Shown here piece after piece: positions 36,769-44,877 of a DNA stretch of 64,000 nt. The stretch comes from Alphaproteobacteria bacterium (GTDB lineage: Bacteria; Pseudomonadota; Alphaproteobacteria; UBA8366). Each line of letters begins with the position of its first letter. The stretch's first letter is position 1. The notes under the pieces were generated by a model that was given only the letters and a program-made list of their open reading frames with translations, was not told the DNA's origin and ran no database searches. The position numbers and the translations under genes are program-made. Location: the NCBI GenBank assembly GCA_028281325.1, contig JANQKC010000010.1, positions 124,001-188,000 on the forward strand, given 5' to 3'.

Positions 36769-39273
36769 ATGATCGGCATCGTCATCGTCTCACACAGCCG
36801 CCAGATCTCGGACGGGCTGAAACGGATGGCGGACGCGATGGGACAGGAATCGATCCCCGTCGTTTCCGCCGGCGGGATGGACGAGCCGGATGATCCGCTC
36901 GGCACCGACGCGTTGCGCATCCTGCAAGCGATACAGGAGGTGCTGCACGCGGACGGGGTTCTGGTATTCGCCGATATCGGCGCGGCCAAGCTCAACGCGG
37001 AAACGGCGATCGACTTGCTGGAGGACGCCCAGAAGCGAAAGGTCCGGCTGTGCGACGCGCCGCTGGTGGAAGGCGTCCTCGCCGCAGCGGTTCAGTCCGC
37101 GGCCGGCGGCTCGATCGAGGACGTCATGCGCGAAGCGCAGACAGCCTATACGCCGCCGATGGCAACCGGGAGGGAGACGGAACGCACGCCGTCCGTCACG
37201 CCCTCGGCGGACGCGTTGCTCCGGGAATACGAGATCGCGACTCCGCTGGGCCTCCATGCACGCCCGGCGGCCCTGTTCGTCAGCGCCATGAACCGGCACC
37301 AATCGGCCATCGACATCCGCAACGTCACGAAGAACAGCGGCTATGTGAACGCAAAAAGCATCAACAAGGTGATGACGCTCGAGGTACAACAACGCGACCG
37401 CATCGGCGTGTCGGCGAGCGGTCCCGACGCCGCGCAGGTCCACGATGCGATCCAAGCGTTGATCGATCAAAACTTCGGCGAGGCACCGGCAACCGGCGGG
37501 CCGCCAAGCGCGCCACCGCCCAAACCCGCGACAGACACGGCGGACGGGGATGGATCGATCCTGAACGGCACCGCCATTCGCATCGGCTATGCCGTCGCGC
37601 CGGCCCGGTTCCTCCGGATCGAGTTGCCCGATGTCGACGCGCGACAGGTTGACGATGTCGACGCCGAAGTCGTCCGGTTCGACGAGGCGTTGGCGACCGC
37701 GCGGGCCGAAATCGAGGCGCTGATACAGCGCGGCAAGACGATGCTGGACGACTATGAAGTCCGAATCTTCGAGGCGCATCTCCTGCATCTCGACGATCCG
37801 GAAATCGCCGAAGCCGTGCGCAAGCGCATCCGGAAAGATAAATCAAACGCCGAGCATGCGTGGCGCGACACCGTAGCCGCCATGGTCGCGTCATACCGTG
37901 GTCTGGCGGATCCGGTGATTCAGGCGCGCGGCGACGACCTGGCCGATGTCGGGCTGCGCGTCTTGCGCATTCTGACGGGCGCGGACGCGATGCCGACGCG
38001 GTTCGAAACGCCGGTGATCCTCTGCACGAAGACGCTGCGGCCGTCCGACATCCCAACATTGGATTTCAGCAACGTGCAAGGCCTTTGCACGGAAAAGGGA
38101 AGCAAGACGTCGCATGCCGGAATCCTTGCGAGCGGCCTGAACGTCCCGGTTGTCTTCGGGCTCGGCGCGCGCATCGAGGAAATCGAGGAAGGCCGGGACA
38201 TCCTCCTCGACGGGGCCTCCGGGACCGTCGATATCGATCCCGACGCCAAGGCCATCAAGGCGGCGCAGGAAAAGCGCACGGCTTGGCGGGACCGGATGGA
38301 CCGGGCGGAACGGATCAAATTCCGCCCGGCGACAACCCGCGACGGGCAGCGGCGGCGCGTCGCGGCCAACATGCAGGGCCTTCAGGAACTCGGCAACATC
38401 GTCGCCAGCGGGGCCGAGGAAGTCGGCTTGTTTCGAACGGAATTCCTGTACATGAACCGGACGGACGCGCCCGGCGAAGATGAGCAGTACGGGATCTATC
38501 GCGCGGCCGTCGCCGGCCTCGACGGACGCCCGCTCGTGATTCGAACGATGGACATCGGCGGCGACAAGCCGGTTCCCTATCTCCAGCAACCGAACGAGGC
38601 CAACCCGAACCTGGGTTGGCGCGGCCTACGCTTCTGCCTGGCCAACACCAAGGTGTTTCACACCCAGCTCCGCGCGATCCTACGCGCCAGCAGCCATGGC
38701 CCGGTTCGCGTGATGTTTCCCATGGTCAGCACGGTGGACGAAGTCACCGCCGCGCGCCGCGAGGTCGAGGCCGCCGAAGCGCAACTGACGGGGGCAGGGC
38801 TGGACTTCGATCCCACGATCCAGATCGGCATCATGGTGGAAGTCCCGGCGGCGGCCGAAACCGCCGACGCGCTTGCCGCCCATGTCGATTTTTTCAGTAT
38901 CGGCACCAACGATCTCACGCAATATGTGATGGCGGCGGACCGCGGTAATCCAAAGGTTGCCGACCTGATCGATCCGTTCCATCCGGCCGTCCTGCGCGTG
39001 ATCCAGCGAACGATTCACGCCGCCAAGAGGGCGAAAATCTGGGTCGGCATGTGCGGGGCGATGGCCGGCGATCCCATGGCGGCCCCGATTCTGCTCGGGC
39101 TGGGTCTCGACGAATTCAGCATGAACGCGGCGCAGGTTCCGGAGTTCAAACTGAGTTTTTCGCATTTATCCGCCGATGCCTGCGCGCGCTTCGCCGAGGA
39201 AGCCCTTGCGCTGGACACCGCCGCTCAAGTGCGGGAGCGGACGGCCGCCTTCCTGGACGCTCAGACCGAGTGA
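36769..39273 (+). CDS. dhaM: Fused DhaM - HPr - PTS Enzyme I multiphosphoryl transfer protein
   Basis: A protein of 834 residues combining three phosphotransfer modules: an EIIA-Dha/DhaM domain (1-130, His9 in GIVIVSHSRQI), HPr (about 150-240, His163 in GLHARPAALF) and Enzyme I (about 265-834, His449 in GSKTSHAGILA and Cys762 in VGMCGAMAGD). It should pass phosphate from PEP through EI and HPr to DhaM and on to DhaL-ADP without a separate PTS. A Pro/Ala-rich linker (PPSAPPPKPATDTADGD) separates HPr and EI. The start is ATG 36769, four bases beyond the dhaL stop. No DhaR regulator or glycerol dehydrogenase is adjacent. Confidence 0.95.
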   Translation: MIGIVIVSHSRQISDGLKRMADAMGQESIPVVSAGGMDEPDDPLGTDALRILQAIQEVLHADGVLVFADIGAAKLNAETAIDLLEDAQKRKVRLCDAPLVEGVLAAAVQSAAGGSIEDVMREAQTAYTPPMATGRETERTPSVTPSADALLREYEIATPLGLHARPAALFVSAMNRHQSAIDIRNVTKNSGYVNAKSINKVMTLEVQQRDRIGVSASGPDAAQVHDAIQALIDQNFGEAPATGGPPSAPPPKPATDTADGDGSILNGTAIRIGYAVAPARFLRIELPDVDARQVDDVDAEVVRFDEALATARAEIEALIQRGKTMLDDYEVRIFEAHLLHLDDPEIAEAVRKRIRKDKSNAEHAWRDTVAAMVASYRGLADPVIQARGDDLADVGLRVLRILTGADAMPTRFETPVILCTKTLRPSDIPTLDFSNVQGLCTEKGSKTSHAGILASGLNVPVVFGLGARIEEIEEGRDILLDGASGTVDIDPDAKAIKAAQEKRTAWRDRMDRAERIKFRPATTRDGQRRRVAANMQGLQELGNIVASGAEEVGLFRTEFLYMNRTDAPGEDEQYGIYRAAVAGLDGRPLVIRTMDIGGDKPVPYLQQPNEANPNLGWRGLRFCLANTKVFHTQLRAILRASSHGPVRVMFPMVSTVDEVTAARREVEAAEAQLTGAGLDFDPTIQIGIMVEVPAAAETADALAAHVDFFSIGTNDLTQYVMAADRGNPKVADLIDPFHPAVLRVIQRTIHAAKRAKIWVGMCGAMAGDPMAAPILLGLGLDEFSMNAAQVPEFKLSFSHLSADACARFAEEALALDTAAQVRERTAAFLDAQTE

Positions 39274-39286
39274 CCCGACGCGCGGC

Positions 39287-39787
39287 TCAAATCTCCACCG
39301 CCGTGCTGCGCCGGTCATAGCCCTCAAACGGTTCATCCCGCCGCCGCCGGTCCGGCCCCACGTAGTCCTGCGAGGTAACGAAGGCGCGCGGCTGTTCGAT
39401 GATGGCCGCGATATGCCCATAGAGCGATCTGGCCGAAATCGGCTTGCAGACGATTTCGGTCGCGCCGGCATCGCGGGCGGCGGCGATGAAATGCGCTTCC
39501 GCGTGCCCGGTACAGATCATCACCGGGATGAATTGGATCAAGGCGTCGCTATGTCGCCGAATACGGCGCGTAAGCTCCAGCCCATTCACAGGACCCATGT
39601 TCAGGTCGGAGATGATGAGGTCCGGCGGTTTATGCTGCAGGATTTGCAGCACTTGTTCGCCGCTTTCGGCGTCGATCATGTTGTCCTGCTGAAATCCCAC
39701 GGCGCGAAGCGTCGACCGGATGATGCGCCGCATGAATTCATTATCGTCCGCGATCACAATTTCCAAACGCTGGAAGTCGTAAGGCAT
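39287..39787 (-). CDS. Stand-alone response regulator receiver with basic tail
   Basis: A protein of 166 residues. The receiver (1-125) has the acidic pair in IVIADDNEFMRR, phospho-acceptor Asp61 in LIISDLNMGPVNG, Thr in VMICTGHAE and Lys in IVCKPISARS. The tail includes YVGPDRRRRDEP, a phrase common in alphaproteobacterial receiver proteins of unknown output. No output domain. The gene is single, converging with the dhaM stop 14 bases away. A partner kinase is not adjacent. It resembles the receiver part of the protein at 26769. Confidence 0.88.
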   Translation of the reverse strand: MPYDFQRLEIVIADDNEFMRRIIRSTLRAVGFQQDNMIDAESGEQVLQILQHKPPDLIISDLNMGPVNGLELTRRIRRHSDALIQFIPVMICTGHAEAHFIAAARDAGATEIVCKPISARSLYGHIAAIIEQPRAFVTSQDYVGPDRRRRDEPFEGYDRRSTAVEI

Positions 39788-40068
39788 CTTTCCGAAGGGC
39801 TTTCTCAGTTTCGGAAATTCGGAAGCCGGTTCGATAGGCCTGACGCCATGCTCGAAATAGCCATCGGCAGCCGATACCGGCCCCTGTCGCTCATCGCCGC
39901 CGCGCCACCGTCAGAAGCGCGGTGCCGCCAGGGCGGGTCATAGAGTTAACGCATACTATTGCGATGAATTACAAGAATTTAAACGCCAAAAAGACCCGCG
40001 CGAGGTATCCGGAGGAGTTCCGCACGGCATCGGCGTAGACGACTCAGCGTAGGACGACGCCCGGCCCG

Positions 40069-40449
40069 CTAAACGCGCAGATCCTTAAGGCACCAATTCA
40101 GCTCATCGAGTTCGATCGGCTTTTCCAATGTGGTGTTCGCGCCGCATCGCAAGGACTCTTCGACCAAATGCTGATCCATGTATCCGGAGACGAGAATGAT
40201 GGGAACGTTCGCGTTCCGCGTGGTCTTGTCGTCCCGCACCCAGGACACGAGTTCCAGGCCATCGCGGTAGGCGGACAGCGCCCAGTCACACAGGATCAGA
40301 TCAAGCTTTCTGTCGTTCGTGATTTGAAGGGCGTCATCCCGATTATCCGCCTCGTAAAACGAGATGCGGCGGCGAAGCCGCTTCAACTTTCGCATCAAAG
40401 CTTCCCGGTCAATTTCGTCGTCATCAATAACTAGAATATCAAGACTCAT
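40069..40449 (-). CDS. Single-domain response regulator
   Basis: A protein of 126 residues from ATG 40449 (preceded by AGGATA). Receiver motifs: DILVIDDDEIDREA, phospho-acceptor Asp55 in LILCDWALSAYRDG, Ser in IILVSGYMD and Lys in LEKPIEL. The region has no effector domain. It begins four bases after the stop of the receiver at 40454, so it is the third gene of a kinase-receiver-receiver operon. It may be a phosphate sink or second output of the CHASE kinase. Confidence 0.87.
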   Translation of the reverse strand: MSLDILVIDDDEIDREALMRKLKRLRRRISFYEADNRDDALQITNDRKLDLILCDWALSAYRDGLELVSWVRDDKTTRNANVPIILVSGYMDQHLVEESLRCGANTTLEKPIELDELNWCLKDLRV

Positions 40450-40453
40450 TATC

Positions 40454-40912
40454 CTACCTCGGCAATTGTACAACATTCCAAAAACTCTCGAGCATGCATA
40501 TGGCCTCGATGAGGTTGCTGCCGGTCTCTTCCTTCACGATAAAATCGGAATTCTCTTTGACGATGTAGCCAGCAATTTTGTGCTCATAGGCTGCCGCAAT
40601 GTCTTCCTCGGCAGCGGAGGTCGACAACACGAAAACAATCGTGTTGCCAAGGTCTTCGTCGCTTCGGATCTCTTCCAAGAACTCCAAACCGTTCATTCTC
40701 GGCATGTTCAGGTCCAAAAGTACGACATAGGGTTTTTGAAGCGCCTCCTTTCCGTTCTCCCCGCGCAATAACTCCAGCGCCGCGACGCCGTCGACGACGA
40801 CATGAATCGGGTTTTCGATCCTCGCTTTCGCGAATGCCCGCCTCAGAGCCAGGGCGTCGACTTCATTATCGTCAACGATGAGGATGCTCATGGTGGCTTC
40901 GGTGCTGTCCAT
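40454..40912 (-). CDS. Rcp1-like single-domain response regulator
   Basis: A protein of 152 residues: acidic pocket ILIVDDNEVDALAL, phospho-acceptor Asp67 in VVLLDLNMPRMNGLEF, Ser/Thr in FVLSTSAAEEDIAAAY and Lys in IAGYIVKENSD. This layout (DLNMPRMNG..EFL with a long alpha4 region) is the Rcp1 type found with phytochrome-class kinases. It follows the CHASE kinase stop by six bases, so the two form a cognate pair. It is closely similar to the receiver at 49506. Confidence 0.9.
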   Translation of the reverse strand: MDSTEATMSILIVDDNEVDALALRRAFAKARIENPIHVVVDGVAALELLRGENGKEALQKPYVVLLDLNMPRMNGLEFLEEIRSDEDLGNTIVFVLSTSAAEEDIAAAYEHKIAGYIVKENSDFIVKEETGSNLIEAICMLESFWNVVQLPR

Positions 40913-40918
40913 ATCGCT

Positions 40919-42778
40919 CTACCCGGTTGCCGTTTTCGGCCAGTCGAACTCGAAGGTCGCCCCTCGTTCGCCGGCTTTCGAAGCCAATCGAACTTGACCG
41001 CCGCGGCGTTCGACCTGTTTTTGGACGATGGCGAGCCCCATGCCGCTGCCTTCGACCGCATCGCGAGGTTTCAGTGTCTTGAAGACCTGAAAGACCCGTT
41101 CGTGATATTTCGGATCGATTCCCGGCCCGTCATCCGAGACCGAGAAGGAGTAAAAATCGCCATGCTCCGTCACCGATATCTCGATGCGCCCGACATCCTT
41201 GTCGTGATGCTTGATGGCGTTGTCGATCAGGTTGCGGAAAATCTGATCCAACGGGCCTTTCAAGGTATCGAACTCGGGAAGGTCCCTGACCGCCACGATC
41301 TCGATGCCGGCCGGCGGCTGGAGGAGATCGACAATCTCTTCTATCAGCGTGTTTGTGTCGACAAGGGTCACCTGGCACTCTTCCCGTCCAACCCGCGAAA
41401 ACTGTAGAAGATCGTCCAAGAGATACTGCAGACGTTTCACGCGACCCCGAAGCATTGTCATGCTTTCGCGGGTTTCGCCATGCAACACGTCCCCTAGATC
41501 TTCCTCGATCCATTCCGCCAGGTTGTCGATGTTCCGCAGCGGCGCCTTAAGGTCATGCGATGCGATATAGGCGAACTGTTCTAAATCGTAGTTGGATCGC
41601 TGAAGATCCGCCGTCGCCTCTTCCAACGCAGCGCGCTGGTCGCGCAGCAGTTTCTTGACCGCAAAATCGCGGCTGAGATTCTGCCGCGCATACAAGGCGC
41701 ACAGGACGGTGAAAAGGATGCCCGCAAGCAAAACGGCCCAAGACTGCCATGCCGTCGCGGAACCGGCGGGGCTACGCGACGGGGTTAGGTCGATCCGCCA
41801 CGTGCGGCCGCCGACCGGTATGGTTTGTGAAAAGGCGATGCGACCATCGACGGGCGATAGGGCCGAATCGGCCGCCGCGGACCCGGCCGACGGATACAAC
41901 TGCCGTATTCGATCGGAGGCCGTCAGATCGACAATGCGGACAGCGAACGGGGAATGCCCGACGCCGGGCGCGTCGAAATCCCGCTCGACCAGATCGTCCA
42001 CGGCAAAAACGCCAAGGGCGAATCCCATCAAGTTTCGCTGGCGTTCCCGCACCGTGTCGGAGGGGCCGCCGTTTCGGTATATTGGAAGGAACACAAAGAA
42101 GCCGTACCGGTCGCCGGTTTCTTGCGCAAGCGTGACGCGGGCGGTGGCGGCCGGCATGCCGGTATCCCGCGCATGTCGCAACGCTTGAAACCGGGCAGGA
42201 TCGGACCCGAGATCGAACCCGATGGCGGATTCATTCCCTTTGACGGGTTTCAGGAAATAGACCGGGTAGTAGGTATCGCGAGCGGACGCGCGCCTTATGC
42301 CGCCCGAATCGTCACGTTCGGTGATCTGAAAACCAGGGAAGCCGTCGCGGCGCGCCCGCTCCTCATACGCCGGGCGTTGACCCGCAGACACACGTGGCAC
42401 CCATTCCAACGCGCGGACGCCGGGTCCGGGCTGCATCGACCCGACAAATTGATCGAACTGCCGCCGATCGACGTTACGGGTTGCGGCGAACAGACCGCGG
42501 GTGGCGTAGAGCGTGTTGATCGTCGTGTCGATCCGGCTTCTGATTTCGGCGACATGCCGTGACGCCGCCGTGTTGAACCGTTCCTGGCGCGCATTGTCCG
42601 TCGCCCGGTCGGTGATGAAAAATGCACTCACCGACACACAACAGCCGAAAACCACGACGGCCAGAACCGAAAAGTAGATGCGAGGCGTCGAGCCAACTGG
42701 ATGTTGGCCGTGCGTGCAAACGCCGTCGCTTCCGATAGGCCTGTCGCTCCAATCAACCGGAACCGCAGTGGAACTCAT
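40919..42778 (-). CDS. CHASE-domain membrane sensor histidine kinase
   Basis: A protein of 619 residues. Membrane helices at about 34-56 and 346-364 enclose a 290-residue periplasmic CHASE domain (ALEWVPRVSAGQRPAYEERA, GFDLGSDPARFQALRHARDT, and YGFFVFLPIYRNGG are typical). The cytosolic part has a coiled linker, HisKA with His408 (IASHDLKAPLRNIDNLAEW), and an ATPase (GSGMGLAIVQKQVERRGG). CHASE domains sense small extracellular ligands, unknown here. No receiver is fused; the Rcp1-like regulators at 40454 and 40069 follow in the operon. Related in its kinase core to the protein at 47326. Confidence 0.93.
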   Translation of the reverse strand: MSSTAVPVDWSDRPIGSDGVCTHGQHPVGSTPRIYFSVLAVVVFGCCVSVSAFFITDRATDNARQERFNTAASRHVAEIRSRIDTTINTLYATRGLFAATRNVDRRQFDQFVGSMQPGPGVRALEWVPRVSAGQRPAYEERARRDGFPGFQITERDDSGGIRRASARDTYYPVYFLKPVKGNESAIGFDLGSDPARFQALRHARDTGMPAATARVTLAQETGDRYGFFVFLPIYRNGGPSDTVRERQRNLMGFALGVFAVDDLVERDFDAPGVGHSPFAVRIVDLTASDRIRQLYPSAGSAAADSALSPVDGRIAFSQTIPVGGRTWRIDLTPSRSPAGSATAWQSWAVLLAGILFTVLCALYARQNLSRDFAVKKLLRDQRAALEEATADLQRSNYDLEQFAYIASHDLKAPLRNIDNLAEWIEEDLGDVLHGETRESMTMLRGRVKRLQYLLDDLLQFSRVGREECQVTLVDTNTLIEEIVDLLQPPAGIEIVAVRDLPEFDTLKGPLDQIFRNLIDNAIKHHDKDVGRIEISVTEHGDFYSFSVSDDGPGIDPKYHERVFQVFKTLKPRDAVEGSGMGLAIVQKQVERRGGQVRLASKAGERGATFEFDWPKTATG

Positions 42779-42881
42779 GAAGTGTCACTCTCATACTGGC
42801 GTTGGTGATACGTCATGGCCGACGATCGCGGTCATGCCGGATGCGTTTCGCGAGACCACGATCGGCGCGACCGGGCCCCAG

Positions 42882-44564
42882 CTACACAAGCTCCGCGGGG
42901 TTCCCGTCGTCCGGCGCGCCTCTCGGCCCGCTGTAGTAGGGCCCGGAGGCGGCGTCCGCGCCGTTCTGATAGGCGAAGTAATGCTGGAACTCATTGACGA
43001 CGCCCGGCATGACGATCTTCAGGCCCAGCGTTTGCGCCATTCGCATGAGAGCCAGCACCACCACCATGTCGTCCGATCCGTCTTCCATCTCGCTGGTCAG
43101 GGATTCATCCAACGAGACCTCGCTGACGGGAGACTTTCCGATCGCCTGGATGTTCTGGGACGCGCCGCCGAATTTGCTTAGCCGGATTCTGAAGCCGGCG
43201 TCCGCCAGTTCCCGAAGGCAGTCGATCGCTTTTTCATCGAAATCGGCGAACTCCTGATCACAGACCGAAAGCGTGAAATCATCCGCGGACAGGCCGTATT
43301 CGCCGGCCGTCTTGAACATGAACTCGGCGAATCCGCACGCTTCGAGTTGATACCCGTGGACGTCGATGACCGTCCGGCCGGACAGGTCGGCCGCGTCCCT
43401 CGCGTCACAAAGCCGTCGGCATACCGCATCGAAGTACCATTCGCCGATCGGGGTAAGGACCTTGCTCTTGCACGACAGGTCCAGCAGGTCGCGGCCGGAG
43501 AGTTCGCCCAAATCGGCATGGGTCCAACATGCGCGTACATTGCTGGCCGCGGGATTGCCCGTCGAGCAGTCGAATTCCTTCTCCCACACCAAGGAGAAGG
43601 AACCGTCTTCGAGACCGTCGCGTATTTCTGCTTCCAGACTGCGCTGACGGGCGAACTCGATATCCAGAGACTTGTCGAAGAAACTGAACCGGCCTCTCCC
43701 GTCCTTTCGGGAATGGCGCATCGCGAGATCGGCGCGTTCCAGCAGCATTTCTGCGTCCGTACCGTCATTCGGATAGATCGACACGCCGACGGACGCGGAG
43801 AGAAAGACGCTGTGCCCGTCGACGTCGAAGGGTTTCGACAACGCCCGCAGGACCTTGTCCGCCAAGGTCGCGCTGCCCTCTTCGTTCAAGAGATACTGCC
43901 CGATGATGGCAAAGGTGTCGCCGTCGAGACGGGCGATGTAATCGGACTGGCGGAGAAGCGTGGTGAGCCGGGAGCCGACCGCCGCCAGAATCTTATCGCC
44001 GATCGCATGGCCGATATATTTATTGATCCGCGCGAATTCATTAAGGCCGACCTTTGCGACGGCGAACAACCTGCCCGAGCGATTCCCGCGCATAACGGAT
44101 TCGTTCAAACACCGCTCGAAGAGTTGGGGGCCGGGCAAACCGGTCAGGGGGTCGTATTCGCCGATCAAGCGAAGGTCGCGAATATACTGGTGGCGCGCCA
44201 ACGCGGAGGAGATCGTATCGCGAAGCAGCGTCGGGCTCAGTTCGGATTTCGTGATGTACTCGGCGGCGCCACGGCGCATCAATTCCTGCGCCAGGCCCGG
44301 ATTGTCCTCGCCGGTCAGAAAGATCACGACCGACAGGTCATCCATCGTTTGCCGCAGCTCGTCGAACATGGACGCCCCATCCTGGTCCGGCAGATGATAG
44401 TCCAACAGCACGCAATCATAGGCCTCATCCGACATCATCGACCGGGCCTCGGCACAGTCTTCAGCCTCGGCGAGATAGACGTCCATGTCGGATGCTTCCA
44501 GGGCACGCCGCACGGCGGTACGGTCGACCATGTCGTCATCAACCAAAAGCATTTTAAGTTCCAT
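42882..44564 (-). CDS. REC-GGDEF-EAL protein with degenerate catalytic motifs
   Basis: A protein of 560 residues starting at ATG 44564 (GGAGAG upstream). The receiver (3-120) is intact with Asp55 in CVLLDYHLPDQDG and Lys in YITKSELSP. The GGDEF domain (about 135-300) has DGDTF at 214-218 in place of GGDEF, so diguanylate cyclase activity is unlikely, but the RxxD inhibitory site (RQSD, 205-208) is kept. The EAL domain has no EAL: the region reads VWEKEFDCSTG then VRACWTH where catalytic Glu-Ala-Leu is expected. The protein probably binds c-di-GMP or acts as a scaffold. It is 103 bases upstream of the CHASE kinase on the same strand. Confidence 0.88.
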   Translation of the reverse strand: MELKMLLVDDDMVDRTAVRRALEASDMDVYLAEAEDCAEARSMMSDEAYDCVLLDYHLPDQDGASMFDELRQTMDDLSVVIFLTGEDNPGLAQELMRRGAAEYITKSELSPTLLRDTISSALARHQYIRDLRLIGEYDPLTGLPGPQLFERCLNESVMRGNRSGRLFAVAKVGLNEFARINKYIGHAIGDKILAAVGSRLTTLLRQSDYIARLDGDTFAIIGQYLLNEEGSATLADKVLRALSKPFDVDGHSVFLSASVGVSIYPNDGTDAEMLLERADLAMRHSRKDGRGRFSFFDKSLDIEFARQRSLEAEIRDGLEDGSFSLVWEKEFDCSTGNPAASNVRACWTHADLGELSGRDLLDLSCKSKVLTPIGEWYFDAVCRRLCDARDAADLSGRTVIDVHGYQLEACGFAEFMFKTAGEYGLSADDFTLSVCDQEFADFDEKAIDCLRELADAGFRIRLSKFGGASQNIQAIGKSPVSEVSLDESLTSEMEDGSDDMVVVLALMRMAQTLGLKIVMPGVVNEFQHYFAYQNGADAASGPYYSGPRGAPDDGNPAELV

Positions 44565-44877
44565 AACGCTCTCCAATCGATTTTCGAGGCTCCGTATCGG
44601 GCTGTGCGCGGATCGTCCGAATAAGAAAGGTCGACTGTCGGATTCGCACAACCAGTGGGTTGGGAGTTCAGGGTTTTCCGATCTGCCGCCTACGGCAATT
44701 CCTTAATAAGATGTCAAATATCGATGTTAGAAATGAATTGCTAAATTAGTATTATAGATTGTGGTTTAAATATAATTATCGACTATAAGAACATATAATA
44801 CTATATTTAATCGGATTAGTTGTAATAATATCTCGCGTATTTTGTTCACGGTAGCAGTATTACACACTATTCGGCCA
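44565..44877. other. AT-rich intergenic region
   Basis: About 310 bases between the two GGDEF/EAL genes (both minus strand). The stretch 44700-44870 is strongly AT-rich and should hold the promoter of the 44564 gene. No clear -35/-10 pair or long palindrome was recognised. Confidence 0.5.

Noticed and set aside
42882..44564. Active diguanylate cyclase/phosphodiesterase
   Set aside because: DGDTF replaces GGDEF and the EAL catalytic residues are absent.
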